DNA from: Zasmidium citrigriseum
Lineage: Eukaryota > Ascomycota > Dothideomycetes > Mycosphaerellales > Mycosphaerellaceae
DNA length: 64,000 nucleotides
Direction of reading: 5' to 3'
Assembly (NCBI GenBank): GCA_002786025.1
Contig: NHNW01000002.1
Span: 930,001 to 994,000 of the forward strand
Positions 51,446 to 62,500 of the stretch are shown in pieces. The translations under genes were made by a program, and so were the position numbers. Position 1 is the stretch's first letter. The number at the start of each line of letters is the position of its first letter. The notes below the pieces were generated by a model, which saw only the letters and a list, made by a program, of their open reading frames with translations, was not told where the DNA came from and searched no databases.

Positions 51446-54310
51446 TCAATCCAAGTCCCTACCCAACAGCCCCTTCCCACCCGGAGCGTCACCCAACTTC
51501 TCTCTACTCGACTTAATCCCCTCCAAAAACTCCTCATTCGTGACCGGAACCATCAAACCCCTATTCACCGCCTCCGCGATATCCATCTCTGCCAGATTGA
51601 TCATGCCATGTTCATCCATATTCACCGCCAAATCGCTGACCTTGAACTTCATCGGCACCCAGCGCGCCTCCGCGGTAGCTGGATCGAGGCCGTCCTGCTT
51701 GATGATGTTGAGCTCCATGTCCCTCTGCCATTTCTGCAGTTCGTGGAAACGAGTCGCGGAGCCCTTGGAATCGTAGACGGTTTTGGAGGAGGCGGTTAGG
51801 TGGAAGAAGGCGGTGTCTTCGCGGGAGAGCTTGTCTTCCATGGGTGAGAGTGGGACGGACATGATGTCGAATTTCTTGAGTTTTGGGCGGTCAGAGGCGG
51901 GGATGCGGCCGCTTGATTGCCTGAAGGCGGCGTTGGAGTGCTTGTTGGCGGTGTCGCCTTTGCTCAGCATGGACGTGATGACGTTGCAGGCGGATTCGAG
52001 GTGTGTGGGAGGGCGGTTGGGGCTGGTGCTCTTTTGCACCTGTGAGAGAAGGAGCTGGTACGTCAATTCCCACGCAAGATTGGTGTCTTCCTTCTTGAGG
52101 TGCGTCATCTCGGGTACGACGTTCATCTCCATGATCACGAACATTTGCTTGACTTCGGTGAAGAAGGAGAACCAGTTGAAGTTCAACATTGGTTCGTCGG
52201 CGATGAAGGTCTTCTTGAATGTGTTGAGCAGCTGCAATGGAGTGTATTGAGCCGCTGCCGCCATGGAGCTTTTCTTCTTGCCGGGTGTGTTGTCGTCCAT
52301 CTTGGAAGTCAGAGAGGTCAGCATCAGCATGATAAGCTCTTGACGCCACACTCCCAGCTTCTCCTCAGACTTCAGGTTGTCGAGCATGCACCGGAGGAAT
52401 TGAAGAGTGATGACAGGACGCTTTGCCTTCTTCAAGACCTCTTTGAGCGGCGGAGGCTTTGGCACATTGCCGTTCGCGAATCCCGTGGCTGGGGCTCCGA
52501 TCGCCAGTAGAAAGTCCTTCAAGCAGGTGAAAGCATCGTTGGTACCTCTACTCTTGGGCGCAAGAGGCTCCAGAGACTTCTGCGCTGATATGACCAGGTC
52601 CATGTCATGCCAGGCAGTCGTGATGAGACCCAGTCGGCGACCTGCAGTGTACAGATGGGCCATGCATAGAGTGATGAGCATCTGACCCGCAGTGTCGACC
52701 CCGGCTCGGTGGAAATCCATCTTGTAGGTGAACAGCCTCGTTCCGACACAGCACGGCAGACCGAGCAGGGACTTCAGTGGCGTTCCTTCCGACACGGACA
52801 CCTGTGGAGGAATCTCGGCCACCTTGGGGTCCACGCGGAGTCTCATACGAAGGATCCTGTCCCGATGTGCGGTATTCTTGAGCCACTTCTCTGCCACCTT
52901 GCCCATTGCACATCCGGGATCGGCCTCGTTGTACTCTGCGAGGCTCTTCTGTATGTCACTGGTCCGGTCAAGATACTCATCCGCAAGGCGAGCTGGCTGC
53001 GAACCCATGACGTCCTCGTATATATCGCAGTATATCTGAAATGCGATGGGCAGCCAGGGGGGCAGATCGTTCGTGCGGTAGAACTTGACAATGGCCTCGA
53101 CGAACTCGCTGTTACCGAAGGTCCGTCTTGCATCTTGCGACCCATCGGTGCGGCCTTTCGACAAATCTTGTCCAACTTTCCACATAATCACCTCGTGTAT
53201 TGTTTCTCGAACTAGCTGTCGCGGAAAGTCGAACAAGGTATGGGTCAGAGGCGCATATGTCAAGCAGTTGTATCCCTTAAGCACGGTCTTCCCGTTTTCG
53301 GTCTTCTCATACTCGGCCAGCTCCTTCTTGAGTTCCCGAAGATGGTACGAAGCCGCCGGGCAGATCAAGTCAGAGAGATCGATGGCCGAGTCCTGAATGG
53401 TGCTACCAGCACGAGGGTGCAGATACAGAAAGGGTGGCTCGCGTCGAGGATGAATCACCTGCATGTCCAGAGAGAAGTAATCGAGCAGGGCATCATAGTC
53501 TCGGAACTGAGGATTTGCATCGACGAAGGCGTTGCTGGAAATCCGAAGTAGGCCAGTGCCTGCTTCTGTGATGTTGGCAGCAGCCAGGGCACTGAGATCA
53601 CCATTGTTGTACTCGCGCCAAGTCTCCTTGATGAATTGTCGCAGGTCCTTGGCATCCTGCAGAAAGCAGAAGAGGCCAAAGTCGGTCTCATCCTCCTCAT
53701 CCTCCTCCAGCTCGACTGCCGGCAGCTGGCGACCCAAAGGTAAGGATCTTGGCTGGGGAGCGGTTCCCAGAGGCGAATCAGATGGCTCCTCGACTTCGAG
53801 TTGGGCGAACAAGTTTGACAGGTTGCTCCCGAGATCTTGAAAAGAAGCCTTCTGCTTGGAACTCGACTTGCTCGAGTCTTTGGTGTTGCTGGCCTCGGGG
53901 CGCACGATTGACGACAAAAGATCGCGGACTCTCTGAAGTACTTCTATGAAGTACCTGTGGCTCTCATTCTTCTCGAGCATGTTCTTCGTCTTCGGTTGAG
54001 CAGCATACCAGGCGGCAAAAGTCTGCCGGCCGTCGATGACCTCATCGAGGAGACGAATGACCGAGGGCGGGACGAGATAAGATGAGTTCGTAAGAGTTAT
54101 CGCAAGAGCAACCAGCTCTCGAGGTTTGATCTTTGTCTTCGAATCAGGATCTCGAGGTTGAGGTCGGGAGGCCGTAGCGTCTGTGGTAGAGTCTGACAAT
54201 TGTCGGCAGGCTTGGACTAGCCAGTTGACAAAGCGGTTGGTGCCAGCCTTGTACAGGACGTAGCGACCCTGCATCCAGTGCTCCATTGTTGGAAGGTTGG
54301 TTTGCGACAT
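51446..54310 (-). CDS. Large DUF6604-type protein
   Basis: 954 residues in one exon. The N-terminal 130 residues match the short protein at 48779 (DUF6604 type: YVLYKAGTNRFVNWL, VIRLLDEVIDGR, HRYFIEVLQRVRDLL). The remainder is helical, without transmembrane segments, including an acidic run (EEDEEDE), YCDIYEDVMGSQ and a Lys-rich region near 690 (GKKKSS). The C-terminus ends GKGLLGRDLD. Proteins of this layout are common in ascomycetes, and I know no experimentally assigned role. The start MSQTNL agrees with the family's beginning. Confidence 0.8.
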   Translation of the reverse strand: MSQTNLPTMEHWMQGRYVLYKAGTNRFVNWLVQACRQLSDSTTDATASRPQPRDPDSKTKIKPRELVALAITLTNSSYLVPPSVIRLLDEVIDGRQTFAAWYAAQPKTKNMLEKNESHRYFIEVLQRVRDLLSSIVRPEASNTKDSSKSSSKQKASFQDLGSNLSNLFAQLEVEEPSDSPLGTAPQPRSLPLGRQLPAVELEEDEEDETDFGLFCFLQDAKDLRQFIKETWREYNNGDLSALAAANITEAGTGLLRISSNAFVDANPQFRDYDALLDYFSLDMQVIHPRREPPFLYLHPRAGSTIQDSAIDLSDLICPAASYHLRELKKELAEYEKTENGKTVLKGYNCLTYAPLTHTLFDFPRQLVRETIHEVIMWKVGQDLSKGRTDGSQDARRTFGNSEFVEAIVKFYRTNDLPPWLPIAFQIYCDIYEDVMGSQPARLADEYLDRTSDIQKSLAEYNEADPGCAMGKVAEKWLKNTAHRDRILRMRLRVDPKVAEIPPQVSVSEGTPLKSLLGLPCCVGTRLFTYKMDFHRAGVDTAGQMLITLCMAHLYTAGRRLGLITTAWHDMDLVISAQKSLEPLAPKSRGTNDAFTCLKDFLLAIGAPATGFANGNVPKPPPLKEVLKKAKRPVITLQFLRCMLDNLKSEEKLGVWRQELIMLMLTSLTSKMDDNTPGKKKSSMAAAAQYTPLQLLNTFKKTFIADEPMLNFNWFSFFTEVKQMFVIMEMNVVPEMTHLKKEDTNLAWELTYQLLLSQVQKSTSPNRPPTHLESACNVITSMLSKGDTANKHSNAAFRQSSGRIPASDRPKLKKFDIMSVPLSPMEDKLSREDTAFFHLTASSKTVYDSKGSATRFHELQKWQRDMELNIIKQDGLDPATAEARWVPMKFKVSDLAVNMDEHGMINLAEMDIAEAVNRGLMVPVTNEEFLEGIKSSREKLGDAPGGKGLLGRDLD

Positions 54311-55095
54311 TTTGCGAAGCCAGAGAGTTTAGACGAGCTGGTGGTTCAAGATGTCGAGGGCGGGAAAACAGCTTTAAGTATGCGGAAGCCGGCGCGGGAT
54401 GACGCGTGACGCATGGCCGCGAGTGAATGGACGTTGAACCTCACCGCACTTGGTCCATTCACTCGCATCCGCTCATCAATCTATAGGAGAAGTGTAAGCC
54501 ATATACATTCAGTACTGAAATCTTGTGTTCAATTCAACGGCAAAGGGGTGGAGCATGTCTTAGCTTTGCTTAAAACTTGTCGAGCACTTGTTTGCTGGAC
54601 AACTTTCGCGGACGCATTGAAGCAGCTCTCTCGTGGAAGCCAGAATGCTCCTCATGAGATCTCGTCTGCAATTGATCGAATGAGAGAACAAGCCAGTGCT
54701 TAACGTATCTATTGTAGGAGGACGTCCGGTTACGACCAGTCTTTGGACTTGATCTCCCCTCATATTCGCTGTCATGGGGCTTGTCTCTGTCGATTCACTC
54801 CCGTGAAAGGCGATGTCACGTTCTGTGTGACGAAGTGCATCCTCACCCGGATTCTGCACAACTGATCAACGCTTCTTGGCCGGATGTAGGCTTCGTGTTG
54901 ATGATGGCGGTACAATGTGATAAGAGGTGAGGTTCGTTATCATGGAGAAGGTTAAGGAGGTGAGGTGAAGTTGAAGTGAGCTCTGCCCCCCGCACAGCCG
55001 GCCCCGCCAAGAGGCCCGAGCTCCTCCAGACTCCATCCCAGCTTCCAACTTCAAGGCAACTCTGAACAATCCAATCTCCAAAAATAACATCCAAG
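54311..55095. other. Divergent intergenic region
   Basis: Promoters of the large DUF6604 gene and of capping protein beta. Nothing else recognised. Confidence 0.4.
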
Positions 55096-55984
55096 ATGGC
55101 CACCGCAGACCCCTTCGACGCCGCCCTGTAAGTATTATATGACATTTCACCGGTTCGTTACTAACAATCCTCCCAGCGACCTCCTCCGCCGCCTTCCCCC
55201 ATCCTCCACCCAGAAGAACCTCAATGGCATCATTTCCCTCCAGCCGGACCTCGAAGAAGACCTCCTCTCCTCCGTAGACGTCGCCTTAACCTCAAAACGC
55301 TGCGTCAAATCCGGCCGCGACTACCTCTGCTGCGACTACAACCGCGACGGCAACAGCTACCGCTCGCCCTGGTCCAACGAGTTCGACCCGCCCATTGAGC
55401 CTGATGATGCCGCAGAGGTAACGCCCCAGGGCCGAGTACGGCGCATGGAGGAAGCGCTGAACTCTGCGGTGGATGTGTATCGGGAGCTCTACTACGAGGG
55501 AGGCACCAGCAGTGCGTATCTGTGGGCTTTAGATGAGGGCTTCGCAGGATGCGTTCTGTTCAAGAAGAGTGCGAGCCAAGGAAGTGGAGGCAAGGGCGGC
55601 TGGGACAGTATACATGTGTTGGAAGTCAGCGAGGCGGCGACGAAGAGGAGTGCGGATTATAAGTTGACATCGACCGTCATTCTGGATCTGGGCTTGCAGT
55701 CCAACGCTGTGGACAGCTTGGAGCTGGCTGGAAACTTGACGAGACAAACGCAACAGAAGTGTGCCTTGAATGGCATGCGGGATAGTGAGATCGAGCAGAG
55801 CCATGTGGTCAACATTGGACGTATGGTTGAGGACATGGAGACGAGGATGCGGAACTTGCTGCAGGAGGTGTACTTTGGCAAGGCGAAGGATGTCGTTGGT
55901 GATTTGAGGAGCATACAGCCACTGAGTGAGGCAGAGCGTGACCGGGCGGCACACCAGGAAGTTATCAGCAAGATGAACCGATGA
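55096..55984 (+). CDS. CAP2: F-actin-capping protein subunit beta
   Basis: With the alpha subunit it caps barbed ends of actin filaments in the cytosol, at patches and endocytic sites. Exons are 55096-55127 and 55177-55984, with a 49-nt intron whose branch is ctaac. The early intron splits the Leu codon of F-D-A-A-L-D-L-L-R-R-L-P-P, a block conserved in all beta subunits. 279 residues. Other family blocks: LLSSVDVALTSKRC, DYLCCDYNRDGNSYRSPWSNEFDPP, MEEALNSAVDVYRELYYEGG-SSAYLW, and the C-terminal NIGRMVEDMETRMRNLLQEVYFGKAKDV with the actin-binding tail. Identity is firm. Confidence 0.97.
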
Positions 55985-56130
55985 GGAAAGCTCAGCATCG
56001 TGGACACTAGAGATACCAGGCAACTGCGTTGGCAGCAGCCATTGATGAGCATACACCAAGTCTGTCCGAATTGCACTGTCACAAAAGATTCTCACCCCAG
56101 ACACCAATTCCCAGTGTTTGCCCAGAACAT

Positions 56131-57092
56131 TCAAGCCTCAGCAGAACCGGGACTGTCCTCAGCGCCGCAAGTGCACATGATCGAACTTGGCCCGATTAGC
56201 TCGACAGCATGGCCTTCAAATACACCGACCTACAAAAGGTCAGCTGTGGATCTACAGTCCGGTATTTTTTACTTACTTCCTCCAGCGTGTGGTCTCGCAT
56301 CTCATCGTATGAGTACTGGATGCCTTTGACGCGAACCGTATAATCCTCCGGACGTGCTCCCGGATTGTATTTCTGCAAGACTCTTTCTACTACACCCGCC
56401 ACGGTGTTATCTAGTCGCGAATGGACCAGCTTCAAGGCGAGCCCCATTACGACAATAAATGACCAGTCTGCATCCGGGAAGCAAACGCCGCGTAGCTGGA
56501 TGAGACGCAGTCTGCTGTCGGGTCTGACGTTTGCCTGGAAGAAGCGTCAGTCGACATTCGCATTCAATAGTTGGAACCGACTTACCGATCTCAATGTATC
56601 TCCATGGCCAATCCGCCGGCCACCCAGAAGCAAGCGCTGCTCGCATAGGGGAATACACATTCCCTCGCTGTCAAAAAGCTTCCCAATCTTTGCGTGCAGC
56701 TCGGCGCCAGTCATCGAACCCTTCACGCGCGGAAAGCAGCGGTCGTACACCTTATGATAACGGTCGAGTAGCTCAACTTCGACCCAGAACTCCTCTTCAG
56801 CGCTTGTAGCATCTTCTGGAATGACTGCCTGGGAAGGACTAGGTTGAGCAGATTGGACCACTGTAAAGCCATCTTCGGTGATATTTGGCGTCCATATCGG
56901 CGGGTCATCCGAGTCATCCGAAGTCTCTGTCACCACACGGTCGTCAATCGCCCTTGGAGATGGAAGATGCTTCGAGTAGGCGGTGACAGCGGACATGACC
57001 GCGAGGGCAAGTTCTTTATCGTTGTACGTGCCGGTTTCGTGGATCTCAAGGACTGTGTGCAAGGGCAGCTCGATTGTGAGTTTGACCGACAT
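56131..57092 (-). CDS. Protein with two divergent ubiquitin-like folds, tandem copy A
   Basis: Exons are 57092-56586, 56534-56277 and 56229-56131 (introns of 51 and 47 nt, donors gtaagt), giving 287 residues. After an acidic N-terminal part, residues of about 110-190 read like a ubiquitin fold: EFWVEVELLDRYHKVY, then EQRLLLGGRRIGHGDTL joined by the splice to R-S-A-N-V-R-P-D-S-R-L-R-L-I-Q-L-R-G. Ubiquitin has the same order (Q-R-L-I-F-A-G-K-x-L..T-L..L-H-L-V-L-R-L-R-G). A second similar unit follows: DNTVAGVVERVLQKY, EDYTVRVKGIQYSYDEM, H-T-L-E-E-V-G-V and A-V-E-L-I. No cleavable di-Gly end. Function unknown. Confidence 0.7.
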
Positions 57093-57459
57093 TTTGATGA
57101 AGCAGCAATCATGAATAGGAAGTCCTCATCGATGTTTGTTAGAGACGTGGAAAGCAGAAAGTGGTCGTCGAGAGTTGCTTTTGGCGCGGATTGAATACAC
57201 TTTCATCGACTCCGAAGAACGCATCGTCAACCCTTGGAAGGGTTACATTGCTGAATCATGACTGACTCTTGAAAATGAGTTTGATTTCCAAACAGCCACT
57301 GCCCTCAAAACCAGATCTCTTCACTCCTCGCATCTCGCTTTCCCTGCGATGACGTTAGATGACTAGCAACTTTGAGCGCGAATACCACAGGTCATGCACA
57401 GAGGCCTCGTCGAAATCACGAAAGTCACATGCAGGGCGCGTCATCTTCTTTAACAGACA
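57093..57459. other. Intergenic between ubiquitin-like paralogues
   Basis: Promoter of copy A and 3' side of copy B. Nothing else. Confidence 0.35.
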
Positions 57460-58431
57460 CTACAATATATGGACGGTTTCTCCGCCGAGAATACCAAGCT
57501 ACGCAACCGTTAGATCACGTTCTGAAAGACAAGCAGATGATTTCGATTACAGCTTACCTCTTTCATGGTCAAATGTTCGCTCTCTTCGCCACATCGGACT
57601 TCTGTTCCATTGAAGGACAGAATATCGCCCCGCTGAAAGTTTCGGGCCAACGATGTATTGAACATTGAATCATGTTCGAAGAACTCGGCCACTGTGGTTG
57701 AGGCTCGCGTGTGTACAACAGATCCTTCCGTGTCTCCCGTGTTGAACCTATCGTCGTGGAATACAAAGTCCGTGTCGGAGTCTTCAAAACATATTCCACT
57801 CAATTCGACTAGGTGGATGAGCCCACCGGCCTTGACGCCGAGCTATAAAGATACCCCGAGTCAACTCGACAAGCTGATGCGCATAATAGCTGCAAGGAAG
57901 ACCCACCGATTCCAGAGTGCTATCAAGTCCAAGCCGGCGACCATTGGCGAGCAATCTCTGTTGCTCTTTTCCGATACGCCGGGATTTTCTAATTTCAGTG
58001 GACCCTTCCATCGTAGAGAGGAGCTCACGGCCAGTTGTTACGCCTCTGGCTTGTAGAAAGTATTGCCCGTAGCGATCTCCGTGGATAGAGAAGTATTGGA
58101 CTTCAACGAAAAACGTCTCGTCGTCTGCCTTCGATGCCGCCGAAAGCGTAGGACTGGCAGCTCGGGAGCCGTCTGAGGGAACTAGCGTAAAGGTCTCGTT
58201 GTCAGAGCTCGCGGATGGTGGTGTCAAAAGACTATCAGAGCCTTCCGATGTCTCAGTCATCTCTTGGTCCTCGGTGGTCTTCGGCTGAGTGTCGTCCTGA
58301 TTCTGGGCCTTCACGGCATCTATGAAACGGCAGATGGACTGAGCCATGTGGAAGTAGCTATTGGGATCGCCGTTACGGATGCTCTGTACTGTCTCGGTTG
58401 GAAGCGTGACGGAGAATTTCGTAGAGGCCAT
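57460..58431 (-). CDS. Protein with two divergent ubiquitin-like folds, tandem copy B
   Basis: Exons are 58431-57907, 57842-57558 and 57498-57460 (introns of 64 and 59 nt), giving 282 residues. Intron positions correspond to those of copy A. First ubiquitin-like unit: ETFFVEVQYFSIHGDRY, EQQRLLANGRRLGLDSTLES joined to L-G-V-K-A-G-G-L-I-H-L-V-E-L-S-G. Second unit: GDILSFNGTEVR, then E-H-L-T-M-K-E joined to L-G-I-L-G-G-E-T-V-H-I-L at the very end. The N-terminal part (SVTLPTETVQSI, then a Gln/Thr/Ser-rich linker) also parallels copy A (LTIELPLHTVLEI). Intron three is needed to reach the paired C-terminal strand. Confidence 0.7.
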
Positions 58432-59647
58432 GTTGATAGAGCTGGATCCTGCAGCTTTGATGTCTCTCCGCCAGAGCACATTTTAGTAGGCTGGCTTTGG
58501 TTTATACTGCAAGAATGCGGTTGCCTGGGCGGCCTTATCTGAGGCGAGTCAATACACTTTGAACGACCCTGGTCTCAGAGCGATAGTCTTCGAGCTTGAG
58601 CGACGACCGACGGGATCAGCTTTGGACTTCACCATATTGCATCAAGTCTTGATGCTCTACGTCGACAATCAGCCCAGGTTCTTTCCCCCTCCGCGCTTGC
58701 TTCAAATTCGATCAATCCAGAGGTGTTCCAACTACTTGGTGCGCTGAGGCCGACAACATGTTTCGACCGCTAGTGCCAATGTGCCGTCATTGCCGAAATG
58801 TTTCGAAGAGCGACATTGCCATGAACACGTTCCCGGTGCAAACCTGCCGTGCATGTTTGATGACGTTTTCTGAAGATGTGATGGAAGACATGACTCTTGG
58901 GAAATGTCTATGGCGTTCAAAGACAATGTCTCTGCAGTGACTCTCTCTCCCTCGAAGGTCATCGCAATGTGCACTACAGGTGATGCCGAGATAGCAATAG
59001 CCGCAAAGCTACCAAGTTGTTACATACTATTCTGAGCTCCAATTCGCAAAAGCCATCATGATCTCCATCCAGGTTGTTATGATCGCTGGCATGGAATGCT
59101 TCGGCTTCGCAAATTCGGGCTCGTCTCTCGAGATTGCTAAAGGACGAAGGTTAAGCCTAAAGTCATCAACAGAATGACTCGCACCAGGATGTGCCGTTTG
59201 GCGTTTGCTGGGCTTTAACTTCACCGCAGGTGAGATGCCTTGGCACGTGAGTAAGGCTGCAGGCGACACGACATTGTTATGCTTGTGTCCGGGCCGGCAC
59301 TCGACGGCGCGAAGGATGCCTGGCAGATGTCAAGGTGGCTAGTATAAGTTTGGTCGTTCAAGACATAGAAGGTCAAGGTTGATTCTTGCTAGGACACGCC
59401 GAACCCGAGGAGCGTTCCATAAATATTCCTTATGTCGCAATGGAAGGCCGGGATCATGCGTGCTCGCTCGTTCTGTCAAACGGGTGTTTAGGAATTCCCA
59501 ATGTCATATCTGCCTCGCAGTTTCTGATGGGAGGTGCGAGAGGGTCCTTGGAAGCAATCTCAAGGGAGATATATATGCTCTTACGTACGTCTTCTGGCGA
59601 TGAGTGCTAAATTCCCTTTCAGTCTTGGCAGCAGGTCGATCAGCAGA
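58432..59647. other. Intergenic
   Basis: About 1.2 kb between divergent genes; short frames only. No feature recognised. Confidence 0.35.
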
Positions 59648-60918
59648 ATGCCCTTTTCGAGCTCGAGACTGCTATCCTTGGCATGCGTTCTTCTCAATGG
59701 CGTTTGCGTGCTGGGTGCTGCAGTGTCCGGCGATGACCATGTTTCTCCACGACAGCAGGCCAATTTCCAGCAGCTGATCGCCAACTACAACCAGCAGACT
59801 CTGGCTTCATTGCAAGGCTCCTGCACGCAGCAGAACGTGATCGTTCGACGGGAATGGTAACTGCCTTCTCCACGCGCGGAACTGGGGAGTGACTGACACT
59901 TCGCTCAGGGGCGACATGACTCCTCAAGCTCGCCAGGACTTCGTTAGAGCGTGCTACTGTCTCCTCGAGGCGCCGTCGCAAGTCAACACGCCAGGGGTAC
60001 CAGGCGCCAGGACTCGCTGGGACGATTTCGTGGCCATACACGCTGAGAACAACGATCCGATCCATGTCTCGAACATTCTGCTTGGCTGGCATCGAGCCTT
60101 CGGAGCTGAGGTGGAGCGCGCTCTTCGTGATGAGTGCGCATATCAATTTGGCATCCCTTACTTGGATTTCACTCGGTATCAGAACATTCCGATGGAACAA
60201 TGGCCAGTCTTTGACGGCTCTGAGACTTCTCTCTCCGGCAATGGTGTTCCAACGCAAGACGGCTGCAGCTGTGTGTCGTCAGGACCTCTTGGCAACTGGG
60301 TTGTCAATCTTGGTGACGCAGGTACAAATGGGCAATGCCGTCGAAATCCGCGCGGGAACGGATTCGGCTTCAATCCCCATTGCCTCGAAAGACGATTTGA
60401 TCCTTCTCAGCTAGAGTTCCTCACCAGCCAGCAGGCGACGAGCAGGATCTTCGGTAACAATGGTACGTTGCACTTCATGGCGTTCTCCGGATTTATGCTG
60501 ATGGACTCCAGATGCCGCGAGCTTCATGCCGGCTGTCGAACGAGGGCCTGACTTCATGCACGGGAGTATGCATGTCTTGATCGGTGGGACGCAAGACTTC
60601 ACAGCCTTCGCTCCCGGCGAACCAATCTTCTTGCTGCTCCATGCGTGGCTGGACCTAGTCTATGCGATATGGCAGAGCTTGGATCCTAGCACCAGGTTCA
60701 ACGACCTGGCTCCGCCAGATGCGTACATTCCTCTGCGGCGTGAACAACAGCGTAAGCGACCAGAAACATTGCTGCGAAATGAGCAGATCTGACAGGCTCG
60801 AACAGAGGGACCTCCGCCACAGTTCAATATGCAATCGCCGCTGCCGGGCTTCGAACAGACTCGCGTGATCGATACGATGAGCACCACGAACGGTCCGTAT
60901 TGTTATATCTACCAATGA
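59648..60918 (+). CDS. Secreted tyrosinase (type-3 copper)
   Basis: Oxidises phenols to quinones, as in melanin or secondary-metabolite synthesis. Exons are 59648-59856, 59909-60462, 60512-60751 and 60806-60918, giving 371 residues with all phases agreeing. A signal peptide is present (MPFSSSRLLSLACVLLNGVC..). CuA ligands: His114, His122 and His131 (A-I-H-A-E, I-H-V-S-N, G-W-H-R-A-F). CuB ligands: His271 and His275 (M-H-G-S-M-H-V-L-I-G-G) and His298 (F-L-L-L-H-A-W-L-D). The mid-region is Cys-rich. The C-terminus G-P-Y-C-Y-I-Y-Q carries the Y-x-Y motif that ends the tyrosinase core, so no C-terminal lid domain follows; latency by a lid is unlikely. The exact substrate is unknown. Confidence 0.88.
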
Positions 60919-61567
60919 ATTAGCATCGGACAGAGCATGGTGAGGGTGTTTGATAGATGGATTCTCTCGACAGTTTCTAGAGGCAGAAATGGACATAATG
61001 CTACCAAACTGGTTCTGTGCAATACCTTCTGTCCTGGTGGAGATGCTCAGGTCCAAAAGCGGGGCATGGCTAGAGTCTTCTTTTTCGCGTCCCTGATTGG
61101 TATTCCATGCATCAAGATCAAAGAGCCTATCTTAGACCCGGATATTGTTCGAACCTGTGGCGTCTGGGCATTAGTACGATTTGCCAGTTCGAGAATGATG
61201 TGTACATCACCTTTTTCCTATTCGAGAGGATCGATGAGAAATGCTGCCGGAGACATCTTTAGGGCTGGCAGGGCTGGCTGCCTGAGGTCGACATACCACT
61301 TGCATTGTGTAAGCAAAGGTTTGTCGCGCTCACATACACTGTTCCACATCGTAGAATGGTCTCTGAGTATATAAGGATGTCGAGGGAAGGAGAGAAGATA
61401 CCTGTCATTCATCAGTCAAGTTGAATTCTCAGGACATCGATTCCACCTTACGTCATACTCGAGAATCCGGCAGTTGCGAAGAATCGACTCTTGCTTTCCA
61501 TTCGAATCAATCTCGACCACTCCTTTCATTTGAAACATCTGTTCAAAGTCGACGAAAGTCTTTCGAC
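60919..61567. other. Intergenic
   Basis: Upstream of an NmrA-like gene, whose frame is open from 61421. Nothing else. Confidence 0.35.
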
Positions 61568-62500
61568 ATGGGGAAGCTCGCGATCGCTGGAGCCAGTGGC
61601 AAGCTCGGCTTTGCAACTCTGCATGCCCTTCTCGAATACAACCTGGTCGCACCATCAGATATTGTCTGCACCACCTCGTCTGAGTCAGGAGCGCAGAAGC
61701 TGGAGCCAGCAAGGAAGAAAGGCGTTGAGATTCGGTCAGCCAATTGGGAAGACCAAGAATCCTTTGTGAAGGCCTTCGAGGGATGCGACAAACTCTTCCT
61801 CATCTCGTCCGCCCGCGTCGAGAAGGACTTCAATGAAGCTGAGCCTGGAAAGGGGCGAGAGGCAGACCATTTCCGGGCGCTTGCTGCCGCTGGGAAGGCA
61901 AGCATAAAGCACGTCTACTACACCAGCCTGGCATTCGCGAATCCTAGTCTCAGCCGAGTCATGAAGGCTCACGAGCGGACCGAGGAGTATGTCCAGAAGA
62001 GCCAGTTCCAGTGGACCTTTATTCGCGAAGGCCTATACAATGAAAGCTGGCCGCTGTATTTTGGACATTTCGAAGTCCCGAACGACTCGAGGAGTGAAGT
62101 GGTGGTCGCTGGAGACAACAAGATCAGCTGGACGAGCATTCCGGATCTCGGCCTCGCTACAGCTCTAGTTCTGGCGGCACCGATGGAAGAATGGACTGGC
62201 AAGACATTCTACCTGTCCCAATCGAAGGCACATTCTTTGAGCGAGGTCGCCGCGATGGTGTCCAAGGCCAGAGGCAAAGAAGTCAAGCTGAAGGTAGTGT
62301 CCCGTCCAGAGCACGAAAAGCACTACATCGAGGAGCGGAAGATGGACGCGCCGTTCATCCAATGGTGGAGCAAAACGTACGATGCTTTGCGGGAAAACGA
62401 ATGCGAGATCCGCGATCCCACCTTGGAGCAACTTCTGGCTACCAAAGGACGCAAACCGATTTCGATGGAGGAGACGGTTGAAGAGATGTTCGGGCGGTGA
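61568..62500 (+). CDS. NmrA-like NAD(P)-binding protein 2
   Basis: 310 residues, single exon, start MGKLAIAGASGKLGFATL, with the nucleotide motif GASGKLG at 8-14. The longer frame from 61421 places a polar stretch in front of this motif and is not preferred. Family blocks: CDKLFLISS, AAGKASIKHVYYTSLAFA, FQWTFIREGLYNESW and ISWTSIPDLGLATALVL, like quinone-oxidoreductase (QOR2/YtfG)-type NmrA proteins. Only distantly related to the NmrA-like gene at 46736-47805. A quinone substrate is inference. Confidence 0.85.
   Translation: MGKLAIAGASGKLGFATLHALLEYNLVAPSDIVCTTSSESGAQKLEPARKKGVEIRSANWEDQESFVKAFEGCDKLFLISSARVEKDFNEAEPGKGREADHFRALAAAGKASIKHVYYTSLAFANPSLSRVMKAHERTEEYVQKSQFQWTFIREGLYNESWPLYFGHFEVPNDSRSEVVVAGDNKISWTSIPDLGLATALVLAAPMEEWTGKTFYLSQSKAHSLSEVAAMVSKARGKEVKLKVVSRPEHEKHYIEERKMDAPFIQWWSKTYDALRENECEIRDPTLEQLLATKGRKPISMEETVEEMFGR

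Noticed and set aside
56196..56276. Read-through C-terminus of ubiquitin-like copy A
   Set aside because: A canonical gtaagt..ttgtag intron lies here and its removal yields a C-terminal strand matching copy B.
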